Shown here one piece after another: positions 8,673 to 16,823 of a DNA stretch of 64,000 nt. The stretch's first letter is position 1; each line of letters begins with the position of its first letter. The notes below the pieces were generated by a model. It was given only the letters and a program-made list of their open reading frames with translations. It had not been told where the DNA came from and ran no database searches. Location of the stretch: contig NZ_CP107819.1 in NCBI RefSeq assembly GCF_036346295.1, forward strand, positions 434,001 to 498,000. The letters run 5' to 3'. The stretch is from Streptomyces sp. NBC_00536. Its GTDB lineage: Bacteria; Actinomycetota; Actinomycetes; Streptomycetales; Streptomycetaceae. The position numbers were made by a program, and so were the translations under genes.

Positions 8673-10943
8673 GTGATCCGCGCCCTGACCGGCTTCTCCA
8701 CCAGGAACCCATGGAAGGTGATCGCCGTGTGGACGGTGCTGGGCCTGGCCCTGACCTTCCTCAACCAGGCGCTCGTCTACCGGGTCACCGGAGCCCAGCC
8801 GGGGGACTTCCTGCCCGCCACCTACGATTCGGCCGCCGCGCTGAAGGTCGCCGAGGAGCGGTTCGGGGTGAAACCGGACGCGAACACGGTGACCGTTCTG
8901 GTCGGCCGGTCCGACGGAGCGCCGCTGACCGCCGCGGACGAGCGGCGCATCGGCGCCGGGGCGCAGAAGCTGGGGCAGCGCCGGGTGGTCATGCCGCCGC
9001 CCAAGGACGACGCTCCGTCCTTCCTCCTCATCGACCACTCGCAGACCCCGAAGGTGGCTCCGGCCACCCTCGCCCCGGACCGGAGCTTCCAGCTGCTCTC
9101 CGTCCAGCTGACCGGCAATGCCATGGACCCCGGTCTGCTGGACGTCTTCCGCGCCTTCCGCGCGGACGCCCGGGCCGAATTCGCCGACGCGGGCCTGCGC
9201 ACCGGGTTCACCGGAGGAATCGCGTCCACCACCGACACCACCGACGCCGGGGCGACCAGGACCAAGGTGGTGGGCGCCCTCACCACGGCGCTGATCCTGC
9301 TGCTCAACGTGCTCGTCTTCCGCAGCGTCCTGGCGGCCCTGCTGCCGCTGCTCGCGATCACCTTCATCGGCGGCGCGGCGGGCGGCGCGGTGACGGGCAC
9401 CGCGCTGCTCACCGGCATCAAGCTCGACGGGTCCACCCCGAGCCTGATCGGGGTGGTGCTGCTGGGCATCGGGATCGACTACTTCCTGTTCCTGCTCTTC
9501 CGCTACCGCGAGCAGCTGCGGAAGCAGCCGGAGCGCGACGCCCGGGCCGTGGCCGCCGAGGTGTCGGGCCGGGTGGGTACGGCGATCACCTCGGCAGCGC
9601 TGACCATCGTCGCCGCCTTCGCCACGCTCGCCATCGCCTCCTTCGGGCAGTTCCGGGTGCTCGGCCCCGCCATCGCCGTGTCCGTCCTGGTGATGCTCTT
9701 CGGCAGCCTGACGCTGATGCCGGCCATGCTGGCGATGGCGGGGCGCCGGATGTTCTGGCCCTCGCGGGCCCTGAAGCGCGCGCCGCGCGAGGGTGCGGCG
9801 GGGCGGCTCGGTGAGCTGGTGGCACGGCGTCCCGTGGCCCTGGTCCTCGCCTCCGTGGCGCTGCTGGGCGCGCTGGCCACCGGGCTGGCCGGGATCGCCA
9901 TGGACTACGGCCAGGGCGGCGGGGGCGAGCGGACCGCGGCCTCCGCGACCGCGGACGAGATCGGCCGCGCGCTTCCGGCGGACGCGTGGGAGCCGACGAC
10001 GGTGTACGTGACGGCGCGGGACGGCGGCGCCCTCACCACCGGGCGGCTCGACGGGCTGTCCCGGGCGCTCGGCGCGGTGGACGGCGTCGGCCGGGTCGGG
10101 CCCGTCACCTTGAACGGGGACCACCGGGCCGCCCGCATCGACCTGTACCTGCGCGTCGATCCGCAGACGGAGCGGGCCCGCGCGCTGGTCGCCGGGCCGG
10201 TGCGCGGCGCGGTCGCCGCGCACTCCCCCGAGGGGACCGTGGCCCATGTGGGCGGTACCGCCGCGGTGTTCGTGGACGTGGCCACCGCCGTCGACCGGGA
10301 CCTGCGGATCGTGTTCCCGGTCGCGGCGGCGCTGATCGCCCTGATCCTGGTCGTCCTGCTGCGCAGTCTGCTCGCGCCGGTGATCCTGATGGTCTCGGTC
10401 GGGCTCGGTTTCGCGGCCACGCTGGGTGCTTCCGCGCTGGTCTTCCAGCACCTGCTGGACCGTCCCGGCGTCGCCTTCACCCTCCCGCTGGTGCTGTTCC
10501 TGTTCGTCGTGGCGCTCGGCACCGACTACAACATCCTGATCAGTGACCGGATCCGGGAGGAGATGGAGCTGCCTGGTCCGGCCCGGGCGGCCGTGGCGCG
10601 CGCCGTGCGCAGCACCGCGCCCGCCGTCGTCACGGCGGGCCTGGTGCTGGCGGGGTCCTTCGGCAGCCTCGCCGTCGCCCCGGATCCCGGGTCCCGGCAG
10701 GTCGGTTTCGCGACCGCGCTCGGCATCGTGCTCTCGGCCTCGGTCCTCTCGCTGGTGCTCGTGCCCGCGCTGGCCGCGCTGCTCGGCCGGGGCACCTGGT
10801 GGCCCGTACGCCCCGGGCGCCGCGCGCGGCCCCGTACGGAGGCCGGGCGCGACCCGTGGACCGGCCCGCGGACCGGCCCGTCGGCGGACCCGCTGAACGG
10901 CCCGCGGACCGGCCCGGAGCCGCACCGCGTTCCGGCCTCCTGA
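8673..10943 (+). CDS. MMPL/RND-family membrane transporter
   Basis: A 756-residue transporter of the MmpL group with two repeated halves. Each half has a first transmembrane helix, a large extracellular loop and a five-helix sterol-sensing-like block. The proton-relay aspartates are visible in LGIGIDYFLFLLFRYRE (first half) and LGTDYNILISDRIREEM (second half). The GTG at 8673 follows GGAGGA, and the protein begins MIRALTGFSTRNPWKVI, the usual MmpL opening. These proteins export lipids, polyketides or peptides using the proton gradient. The C-terminus ends in a Pro/Gly/Thr-rich tail with the repeat GP(R)TGP. Divergent from the two-component system and close to the A-T-R enzyme, it may export that enzyme's product or answer the same signal. 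That link is inference. Confidence 0.92.
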   Translation: MIRALTGFSTRNPWKVIAVWTVLGLALTFLNQALVYRVTGAQPGDFLPATYDSAAALKVAEERFGVKPDANTVTVLVGRSDGAPLTAADERRIGAGAQKLGQRRVVMPPPKDDAPSFLLIDHSQTPKVAPATLAPDRSFQLLSVQLTGNAMDPGLLDVFRAFRADARAEFADAGLRTGFTGGIASTTDTTDAGATRTKVVGALTTALILLLNVLVFRSVLAALLPLLAITFIGGAAGGAVTGTALLTGIKLDGSTPSLIGVVLLGIGIDYFLFLLFRYREQLRKQPERDARAVAAEVSGRVGTAITSAALTIVAAFATLAIASFGQFRVLGPAIAVSVLVMLFGSLTLMPAMLAMAGRRMFWPSRALKRAPREGAAGRLGELVARRPVALVLASVALLGALATGLAGIAMDYGQGGGGERTAASATADEIGRALPADAWEPTTVYVTARDGGALTTGRLDGLSRALGAVDGVGRVGPVTLNGDHRAARIDLYLRVDPQTERARALVAGPVRGAVAAHSPEGTVAHVGGTAAVFVDVATAVDRDLRIVFPVAAALIALILVVLLRSLLAPVILMVSVGLGFAATLGASALVFQHLLDRPGVAFTLPLVLFLFVVALGTDYNILISDRIREEMELPGPARAAVARAVRSTAPAVVTAGLVLAGSFGSLAVAPDPGSRQVGFATALGIVLSASVLSLVLVPALAALLGRGTWWPVRPGRRARPRTEAGRDPWTGPRTGPSADPLNGPRTGPEPHRVPAS

Positions 10944-10953
10944 GCGACAGGCC

Positions 10954-11289
10954 CTAGGGCAGGGCGGGCGCGGCCGCCGGGCCGGGCACCCCGCGGGCGG
11001 CGACGCGGCAGCCGACGCACTGCGCGTGCCCGGCGTGCGCGGCGGTGTCGCGCACCCGCCAGTCGCGCTGGGAGTGCGGGCGGGGCCCGCTCGGTTTGCC
11101 CCATCCGGCGAGGTGCAGGACCCAGGTGGCGAGGACCGACAGGACGAGCAGGGCGAGGCCGAGCCAGAGGCCCGGGGTCCAGCCGAGGCAGAGCGCGCCG
11201 CCCGTGACGGTGGAGCCGAGGACGGCCACGACGGTTCCGGTCCAGCCGGCCACGGTGTGGCCCATGTCGACGTCTCCGTGCGCGCTCAT
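10954..11289 (-). CDS. HGxxPAAW-family small membrane protein
   Basis: A 111-residue protein starting MSAHGDVDMGHTVAGWTG, the signature opening of the HGxxPAAW-like family of Streptomyces membrane proteins. Two transmembrane helices follow (GTVVAVLGSTVTGGALCLG and LWLGLALLVLSVLATWVLH). The C-terminus is hydrophilic and has a Cys pair in AQCVGC. The ATG at 11289 follows GGGGAG. It is convergent with the MMPL gene (10 bp between stops) and divergent from the MarR gene. The gap to MarR holds a perfect palindrome, so MarR may control it. Function unknown. Confidence 0.8.
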   Translation of the reverse strand: MSAHGDVDMGHTVAGWTGTVVAVLGSTVTGGALCLGWTPGLWLGLALLVLSVLATWVLHLAGWGKPSGPRPHSQRDWRVRDTAAHAGHAQCVGCRVAARGVPGPAAAPALP

Positions 11290-11345
11290 GATTCTCCCCG
11301 GGGCAGGCGGCAGTAGGCTCGGAGCAGGATCTTTCATCTCACGAG

Positions 11346-11358
11346 CTAAGTTACTTAG
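11346..11358. promoter_or_regulatory. Probable MarR operator, CTAAGT-T-ACTTAG
   Basis: A perfect 13-bp palindrome with 6-bp arms, 18 bp before the MarR start codon and in the gap shared with the divergent membrane-protein gene. A third half-site (CTAAG) follows at 11361. The size and position fit an autoregulatory MarR site. Confidence 0.6.
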
Positions 11359-11376
11359 ATGCTAAGGAGTATTCGC

Positions 11377-11871
11377 GTGGACGGCAAGCCCCGCCCCCCC
11401 GCCTCGGCCGGGGAGGCGATCCAGCGCATGGACGCCTACGTCAGCCTCGGCCTGGTCGGCCAGCAGGAGGTGGCCCAGCTGCTGGGGCTGAACGTCACGG
11501 ACCTGACCTGCCTCGGCCACATCCTGGGCGCCGGGGAGAACCCGCTCGGCGCGGGCGATCTGGCCGAGAGGGCCAACCTGACGACCGGGGCCGTCACCGG
11601 GGTGCTCAACCGGCTGGAGCGCGCCGGGTACGCCCGCCGGCAGCCGGACCCGTCGGACCGGCGCCGGGTGCGGGTGGTCGCCGATCCGACGGCCGCCGCG
11701 CGGGTGGTCTCGGTGTACGAGCCGTTCTACGCCCGGCTCGCCGCCCTCTTCGCCGACTACTCCCCCGACGAGATCGCCGTCATCGCCGACTGGTTCGGGC
11801 GCGCCACCGAGGAGGCCCGGGCCCACCTGGAGCACGTACGCTCCACCAGCGGCCGGTTCGCGGCGCCGTAG
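11377..11871 (+). CDS. MarR-family transcriptional regulator
   Basis: A 164-residue winged-helix regulator. The recognition region reads AGDLAERANLTTGAVTGVLNRLERAGYARR, followed by the wing DPSDRRRVRVVADP, both standard for MarR. The N- and C-terminal helices (VSLGLVGQQEVAQLLGL and the region after YSPDEIAV) would form the dimer interface. I chose the GTG at 11377 because AAGGAG lies 7 bp before it. The ATG at 11359 is in frame but has no ribosome-binding site and overlaps the operator. The regulator probably represses itself and the divergent HGxxPAAW gene through the palindrome at 11346-11358 and responds to a small ligand, as family members do. Confidence 0.92.
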   Translation: MDGKPRPPASAGEAIQRMDAYVSLGLVGQQEVAQLLGLNVTDLTCLGHILGAGENPLGAGDLAERANLTTGAVTGVLNRLERAGYARRQPDPSDRRRVRVVADPTAAARVVSVYEPFYARLAALFADYSPDEIAVIADWFGRATEEARAHLEHVRSTSGRFAAP

Positions 11872-11993
11872 CCACGGCCGGGACCGCGGGACCGCTCCGG
11901 ACCGGCCGCCGGGCGTCCGGTACCCGGTGGTAAAATGGGTTGGTTACTTGCGGCGCACGGCATTCGGACCGGTCGCCGACGCACGACGAAGCC

Positions 11994-12021
11994 GGGGCCC
12001 GTACCGCTGGGTACGGGCCCC
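11994..12021 (+). promoter_or_regulatory. Strong leader hairpin upstream of the helicase gene
   Basis: A perfect 12-bp stem (GGGGCCCGTACC at 11994-12005, loop GCTG, GGTACGGGCCCC at 12010-12021). A -10-like TAAAAT lies about 58 bp upstream at 11931-11936, so the hairpin would be in the transcribed leader, about 100 nt before the start codon. It has no U tract. It could be an attenuator, an RNA stability element or a site for helicase autoregulation. Confidence 0.55.
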
Positions 12022-12121
12022 CGTTCCGTTCCGGCTCGTTCTCGCGCATGCCCGCCCGGCCGTCCGTCGGCCGGTCCGGGACTCCTCGACGACGCGCTCC
12101 GTATCGAGGAAGGTTCTCCGT

Positions 12122-13624
12122 TTGAATCCGTCAGCTCGTGGCCGCTTCGGCGTCCAGCCCGGCAGGCCCCCCAAGACCGCGAAGTCCCCCAAGAAGTCCG
12201 CGCGGCCGCTCGCGCCGCAGGGCGAGTTCGCGATGCCGCAGACGATCGCCCCGGCACTGCCCGCGGTGGAGGCGTTCTCCGAGCTGGGGCTGCCGGAGGA
12301 GCTGATGGCGACGATGGCGGAGCTGGAGGTGCGCGAGCCGTTCCCGATCCAGGCCGCCACCCTGCCGAACGCCCTCGCCGGGCGGGACATCCTCGGCCGC
12401 GGCCGGACCGGCTCCGGCAAGACCCTCGCCTTCGGGCTCGCGATGATCGTCCGTACGGCCGGACGCCGGGCGGAGCCGAAGCGCCCGCTCGCGCTGGTCC
12501 TCGTACCGACCCGCGAACTCGCCCAGCAGGTGACCGAGGCGCTGACCCCGTACGCGCACGCCATGAAGCTGCGGATCGCCACGGTGGTCGGCGGACTCTC
12601 CATCGGCCGCCAGGTGGGCGCCCTCAAGACCGGCGCCGAGATCGTCGTGGCCACCCCGGGGCGGCTCAGCGACCTGGTCGGGCGGCGCGACTGCCACCTG
12701 GAACGCGTCAAGATCACGGTGCTCGACGAGGCCGACCAGATGACCGACATGGGCTTCATGCCGCAGGTCACCGAGATCCTCGACCAGGTGCACCACGACG
12801 GCCAGAAGATGCTCTTCTCGGCCACCCTCGACCGCAATGTCGACCAATTGGTCCGTACGTACCTCAAGGACCCGGTCGTCCACTCGGTGGACGCCTCGGT
12901 CGGCACGGTGACGACGATGGAGCACCACGTGCTCCACATCCACGCCGCCGACAAGTACGAGACCGCCACCGAGATCGCGGCCCGTGACGGGCGGGTGCTG
13001 ATGTTCCTCGACACCAAGCACGCCGTGGACCAGTTCACCCGGCACCTGCGGGCCAACGGCGTACGGGCCGAAGGCCTGCACAGCGGCAAGTCGCAGCCGC
13101 AGCGCACCCGCACGCTCGCCCAGTTCAAGACCGGCGCGGTGACCGTACTGGTCGCCACCAACGTCGCGGCGCGCGGACTGCACGTCGACGACCTCGACCT
13201 CGTCGTGAACGTCGACCCGCCCGCCGACCACAAGGACTACCTGCACCGCGGCGGCCGTACGGCGCGCGCGGGCGAGTCCGGCCGGGTCGTCACCCTCGTC
13301 ACGCCGAACCAGCGCCGCGACATGACCCGTCTGCTGGCCGACGCGAAGATCCGCCCCACCATCACCCAGGTGCGGTCCGGCGACTCCCTGCTGAGCAAGA
13401 TCACCGGGGCGAAGAAGCCGTCCGGGATCCCGCTGGCCGGCGCCGCGCCCGCCGAGGGCGGCAAGGACGGGAAGGGCGGCAAGGGCAACAGCACCCTCGC
13501 CTTCCGCGGCATCGGCACCCGGCCGGGACGGCCGGGCGGCAAGGCCAAGGAATCCCGCAAGACCACCGAGGCCCGGCAGGCCGCCGAAGCGCGGGCGGCC
13601 GCGCGGGTGCGCCGCGGGGTCTGA
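12122..13624 (+). CDS. DEAD-box ATP-dependent RNA helicase
   Basis: A 500-residue helicase. The Q-motif FPIQAAT, motif I GRGRTGSGKT, PTRELAQQV, motif II DEAD, motif III SAT (in MLFSATLDR) and motif VI HRGGRTARAG occur in order across two RecA-like domains. A C-terminal basic and Gly-rich tail (GGKDGKGGKGN, then RPGRPGGKAKE) probably binds RNA. I start it at the TTG at 12122, preceded by GAGGAAGG; the frame is open upstream, but that part overlaps the leader hairpin. The next ATG (MPQTIAPAL) would drop 37 basic residues. It should unwind structured RNA in ribosome assembly or mRNA decay. A strong terminator follows. Confidence 0.94.
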   Translation: MNPSARGRFGVQPGRPPKTAKSPKKSARPLAPQGEFAMPQTIAPALPAVEAFSELGLPEELMATMAELEVREPFPIQAATLPNALAGRDILGRGRTGSGKTLAFGLAMIVRTAGRRAEPKRPLALVLVPTRELAQQVTEALTPYAHAMKLRIATVVGGLSIGRQVGALKTGAEIVVATPGRLSDLVGRRDCHLERVKITVLDEADQMTDMGFMPQVTEILDQVHHDGQKMLFSATLDRNVDQLVRTYLKDPVVHSVDASVGTVTTMEHHVLHIHAADKYETATEIAARDGRVLMFLDTKHAVDQFTRHLRANGVRAEGLHSGKSQPQRTRTLAQFKTGAVTVLVATNVAARGLHVDDLDLVVNVDPPADHKDYLHRGGRTARAGESGRVVTLVTPNQRRDMTRLLADAKIRPTITQVRSGDSLLSKITGAKKPSGIPLAGAAPAEGGKDGKGGKGNSTLAFRGIGTRPGRPGGKAKESRKTTEARQAAEARAAARVRRGV

Positions 13625-13638
13625 CCCCGCCGGGGTGC

Positions 13639-13676
13639 GAAGGGGGCCGGGTGCGCGCTGCGCACCCGGCCCCTTC
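13639..13676. terminator. Strong bidirectional terminator
   Basis: A stem of about 17 bp (GAAGGGG-GCCGGGTGCGC against GCGCACCCGGCCCCTTC) with a 3-nt loop, followed by TTTT on the plus strand. It lies between the convergent helicase and methyltransferase genes and can serve both. Confidence 0.85.
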
Positions 13677-13698
13677 TTTTGACCCTGGAGCCCGTCGG

Positions 13699-14625
13699 TC
13701 AGCGGCGGCGGCCGGCCACTATCGCCCGCGTCACGATCGGCGGCAGCAGGTCCTTCGCGAGGCGGCGCACCCGCCGCGCACGCGGTACGGGCTTCTGCTG
13801 GGCCGGGACCGCCGAGAGGACGGGGACCTCGGGGGCCCGCAGCGGCCGCGGCTCCGGCGGCGCGATGGCCTTCTGGCCCCCTATCCGCACCAGCGGGGCG
13901 CCCGCGACCTGGTCGATCCCGTGCCAGAGGTCCTCGCGGGCCTCCAGCCACTCGCGCAGCGCCTTCTGCAGCGGCGCGGGGTCGCCCCAGGTCGCGTAGA
14001 GCTTCGTACCGGACACGCAGATCACGCGCAGCTCGGCGGAGGTGACCGCGCCCCACACGGCGGCGGCGACACCCGGGCAGTGCTCGGAACGGTAGTCGTC
14101 GAACACCACCACCGCGCCGGGCGCCGCGAGCAGGCGGGAGGCCTCGATGTCCCCGTGCACGTGCTCGTAGAGGTGGGATGCGTCCACGTGGATGAAACGG
14201 CAGCTGGCGGCGCGGACCCGGTCGCCGACCACGGAGGTCGGGGCCTGTATGACGGTCGGCAGCTCCTCGTGGAAGGCGAGGTAGTTCGCCTCGAAGGCCT
14301 GACGGGTCAGCGACGCGTAAGAGGACCGCGTCTCCGCGAGGTTGGACTCGTCCTCGGCGGGCGAGTCGAAGAGGTCACAGACCGTGAACTCCTCGCCGTC
14401 CCGCAGGTAACGACCCATGAATATCGCGCTCTTGCCCATGTACGCGCCGAGTTCCAGGAGATCGCCGCGGTGTTCGGCATCGGCGTTCTGGTGCTCCAGG
14501 AACCAGTCGAACAGCAGCTGATCGACGTTCCAGAACCATCCCTTCACGTCATTGAACCCCGTGGGAACCGGTGCTGCGGACAGCACTTCGGGGTCGGTGA
14601 GAGGGAGACGCGCAGCTTGCGACAT
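13699..14625 (-). CDS. Class I SAM-dependent methyltransferase
   Basis: A 308-residue protein beginning MSQAARLPLTDP. Motif I of the Rossmann fold reads DLLELGAYMGKSAIFM near residue 55, with a following acidic strand end in FTVCDLFDSPAEDE. Later strands include FIHVDASHLYEHV and VVFDDYRSEHCPG, which match the Methyltransf_24/TylF-like class that modifies sugars or small metabolites. The C-terminal 60 residues are basic and rich in Arg/Pro and may not belong to the catalytic fold. The ATG at 14625 has GGAGGA about 9 bp upstream. Upstream lies the GC-rich repeat region, so its promoter must sit within 14626-14750. No neighbour suggests the substrate. Confidence 0.85.
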   Translation of the reverse strand: MSQAARLPLTDPEVLSAAPVPTGFNDVKGWFWNVDQLLFDWFLEHQNADAEHRGDLLELGAYMGKSAIFMGRYLRDGEEFTVCDLFDSPAEDESNLAETRSSYASLTRQAFEANYLAFHEELPTVIQAPTSVVGDRVRAASCRFIHVDASHLYEHVHGDIEASRLLAAPGAVVVFDDYRSEHCPGVAAAVWGAVTSAELRVICVSGTKLYATWGDPAPLQKALREWLEAREDLWHGIDQVAGAPLVRIGGQKAIAPPEPRPLRAPEVPVLSAVPAQQKPVPRARRVRRLAKDLLPPIVTRAIVAGRRR

Positions 14626-16077
14626 GGAGAGTCGTCCTCCGGGGATATGGCACGGAATCAGCACTGACACCTGGCCGGGTAGCCAGACCTTAGACCACGG
14701 GACGGGTACATGACGAGGCTGCGGAGGGCCCGAGGCGCAAGACGGAGGCCGAAGAGGGAACGGATCGCCCCACGTGGGGCGTTGCCGATGGCTGCCGCCG
14801 GGGGCGCTCCGGGGCCGCGCCCCGGGGGCGCGCCCCCGGCCCGGGGCCGCGTCTCTGCCCCCGGGGCCACGTCCCGGGGCCCGGGTGCCCGCCGGGGCCG
14901 CCCCGGGCGCGGGACCCGGGGTCCGGGGCTCGGGCGCGTCCCGGGGCCCGGGCGCATCCCGGGCCAGCACAGCCCGACTGGCTCCCGCCGCGCCCACCGC
15001 TCGGGAGCACGGCCCGGGGGGCGGGCACATGCCCCGGGGGCGCGGGCGGGGCGCGTGGCCGGGTCTCTGGCCCGGGGCCGAATCAGGGGGGGCCGGACGC
15101 ATGCCGGGACCGGACGCACGCCTCGCGTGGCAGCGCCCGGCCGGCTCCCGCACCGCCCACCGCTCGGGGGCACGTCCCGGGCCCGGGCGCACGCCGGGCC
15201 GCTCCGAGCCTGGGGCCCGGAGTCCCGGGCGCGGGCGCCGGACCCCGGGGGCGCGGGCGGGACCCGGGGCCGCGCCCCGGGGGCCCGGGCGCATGCCGGG
15301 CCCGGGCACACGCGGCGCCCACCGCTCGGGGGCGAGCCCCCGGCCCGGGCGCATGCCGGGCCGCTCCGGGCTCGGGACCCGGGACCGCGGGCGGACCCCG
15401 GGACCCCCGGGGTCCCGGGGCGCGGGCGGGGCGCGGGGGTCCCGGTACCCCGGGACGATGCGGGGGGCCGCTCCGGGTGCGGGACCCGGGACTGCGGGCG
15501 GGACCCTGAGGCGCGTCCTGGGGCCCCGGGGTCCCGGGCCCGGGCGCATGCCGCGCGTGGCAGCGCCCGGCCGACGCCCGCCGCGCCCACCGCTCGGGGC
15601 GGGCCCGGGGCGGGTGCCACTGCCGGTGCCGCGTCGGTGGCGCGCCGCGCCGATGCCGGAGCCGGTGCCATGCCCGTGCCCGGCCGGTGCCGGTCTCGGT
15701 GCCGTGCTGCGTCGCGTCGCGTCGCGGGGACGCCGCTCGGTGGGCTGCGGCGTTACGGGCGCCCCGAGCCGCGGCGCTGGCTGCGCGGGCAGGCAAGCCC
15801 GGGCCTGGCCGCACAAACCCGCCAGGCCGCCAGGCCGCAGGGCGCTGGTGCGTTCCCTTTGCCGCCGCGAAACATCCGTGTACGCACCGAGGCTCGCGCT
15901 TTCAGGGCTGGGCCGCAGGCGGGTGGTCGGGCAGGGGCGGGCGCGCCCCGCCCGGCGGGCGCTGGGCAGGGCGGAGGCTCGGGGCTCATGGTCCGGGGTT
16001 GGGGCCGGGCGGCCCGGCGGCATGGAGGGGAACGGGTAGCCGATGCTTCACGGAAGCGAAGGTGACCGGTCAGGCGG
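14626..16077. repeat. 1.4-kb very GC-rich region with degenerate repeats, no credible gene
   Basis: From about 14800 to 15700 the sequence is almost only G and C and is built from short palindromic blocks such as CCCGGGC and GCGCATGCCGG. The 15-mer CGCCCACCGCTCGGG occurs four times in the same orientation, at 14991-15005, 15154-15168, 15316-15330 and 15584-15598. The first three are 163 and 162 bp apart. Longer shared context (GTGGCAGCGCCCGGCCG) precedes the second and fourth copies. Long frames are open on both strands but encode only Gly/Pro/Arg/Ala strings, and none has a convincing start or fold. The ends (14626-14750 and 15850-16077) are of ordinary composition and hold nothing I can name. 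Confidence 0.7.
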
Positions 16078-16719
16078 TCAGCGGGCGATCAGCAGGGCTT
16101 CCGAGCCGACCGGGCGGAAACCGGCGGCCTGGAAGGCGCGGATGCTACGGGCGTTGCCCGCGGCCTGCTGGGACCAGACGGGGGCGCCGTCGGGGACGAG
16201 GTGGCGGGCGGCGGTGGCCAGGGCGCGGCCCAGCCCCCGGTGCCGTACGTGCTCGTCCACCTCGATCGCGGTCTCCCAGCGGCCCGCGATCCCGCGGCCG
16301 AGGACGACGACCCCGCCGTCGGCGGCCCACACGCGGACGTCGTCGCGCCGGGCGCGGGCCCGGACCACGCGGGGGTGGTCCCGGTCGGCGAGTTCCCGCA
16401 GCGCGACCGGCGGCTCCCCCGGCAGCGGACCGGCGACCGTCATGAGGTCGATCGTGTCGTGCCGACGCCCGGTGCGGTCCATGAGGGCGGCCAGGAAGCG
16501 GGGGTTCATCGTGGCGGCCAGTCCGTCACATTCGATGCCCGCCAGGGTCGACCGTACCCACGCGGGGTCCTCGTCGGTGAAGACCACGGAGTGCGCGGTG
16601 AAGGCGATGACCCCGGCGTCCCGGTGGTTCTCCTGCGCGACCACGGTCGTCCCGCCGTCGGGCGGCGGGAACTGCCCCCGGGCCGCCGCGTCGAGTATCT
16701 CCCCCAGTGTCCGGCCCAT
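16078..16719 (-). CDS. GNAT-family N-acetyltransferase
   Basis: A 213-residue protein. The C-terminal half has the GNAT acetyl-CoA fold: the beta strand WETAIEVDEHVRHRGLGRAL contains the R-x-x-G-x-G/A pyrophosphate loop (RHRGLGRA). The segment APVWSQQAAGNARSIRAFQA is the usual N-A-x-S-x-x-x-F helix, followed by AGFRPVG. The N-terminal half resembles the inactive or regulatory GNAT-like half seen in longer family members. The ATG at 16719 is preceded by a weak GGCGGGGAC. The substrate is unknown. The gene stands alone on the minus strand behind the Nudix gene (about 100 bp apart), so the two might be cotranscribed. Confidence 0.8.
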   Translation of the reverse strand: MGRTLGEILDAAARGQFPPPDGGTTVVAQENHRDAGVIAFTAHSVVFTDEDPAWVRSTLAGIECDGLAATMNPRFLAALMDRTGRRHDTIDLMTVAGPLPGEPPVALRELADRDHPRVVRARARRDDVRVWAADGGVVVLGRGIAGRWETAIEVDEHVRHRGLGRALATAARHLVPDGAPVWSQQAAGNARSIRAFQAAGFRPVGSEALLIAR

Positions 16720-16823
16720 GCCGTCGTCCCCGCCCTTCTCCCCGCACCGCGCCCGGACGGACGCGTGGCGGCTGAAACGATATACGGGCCGCCCGTACGG
16801 GGATGCACGGGATCACGACGGAA

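Noticed and set aside
3053..10943. A complete NRPS biosynthetic cluster.
   Set aside because: There is only one A-T-R enzyme; no condensation, thioesterase, MbtH or tailoring genes are nearby.
14710..16065. Long open frames on both strands in the GC-rich repeat block, some with a repeated Glu-Arg-Trp-Ala theme on the minus strand.
   Set aside because: The theme reflects the DNA repeat, composition is only Gly/Pro/Arg/Ala, and no start with ribosome-binding site or known fold was found.
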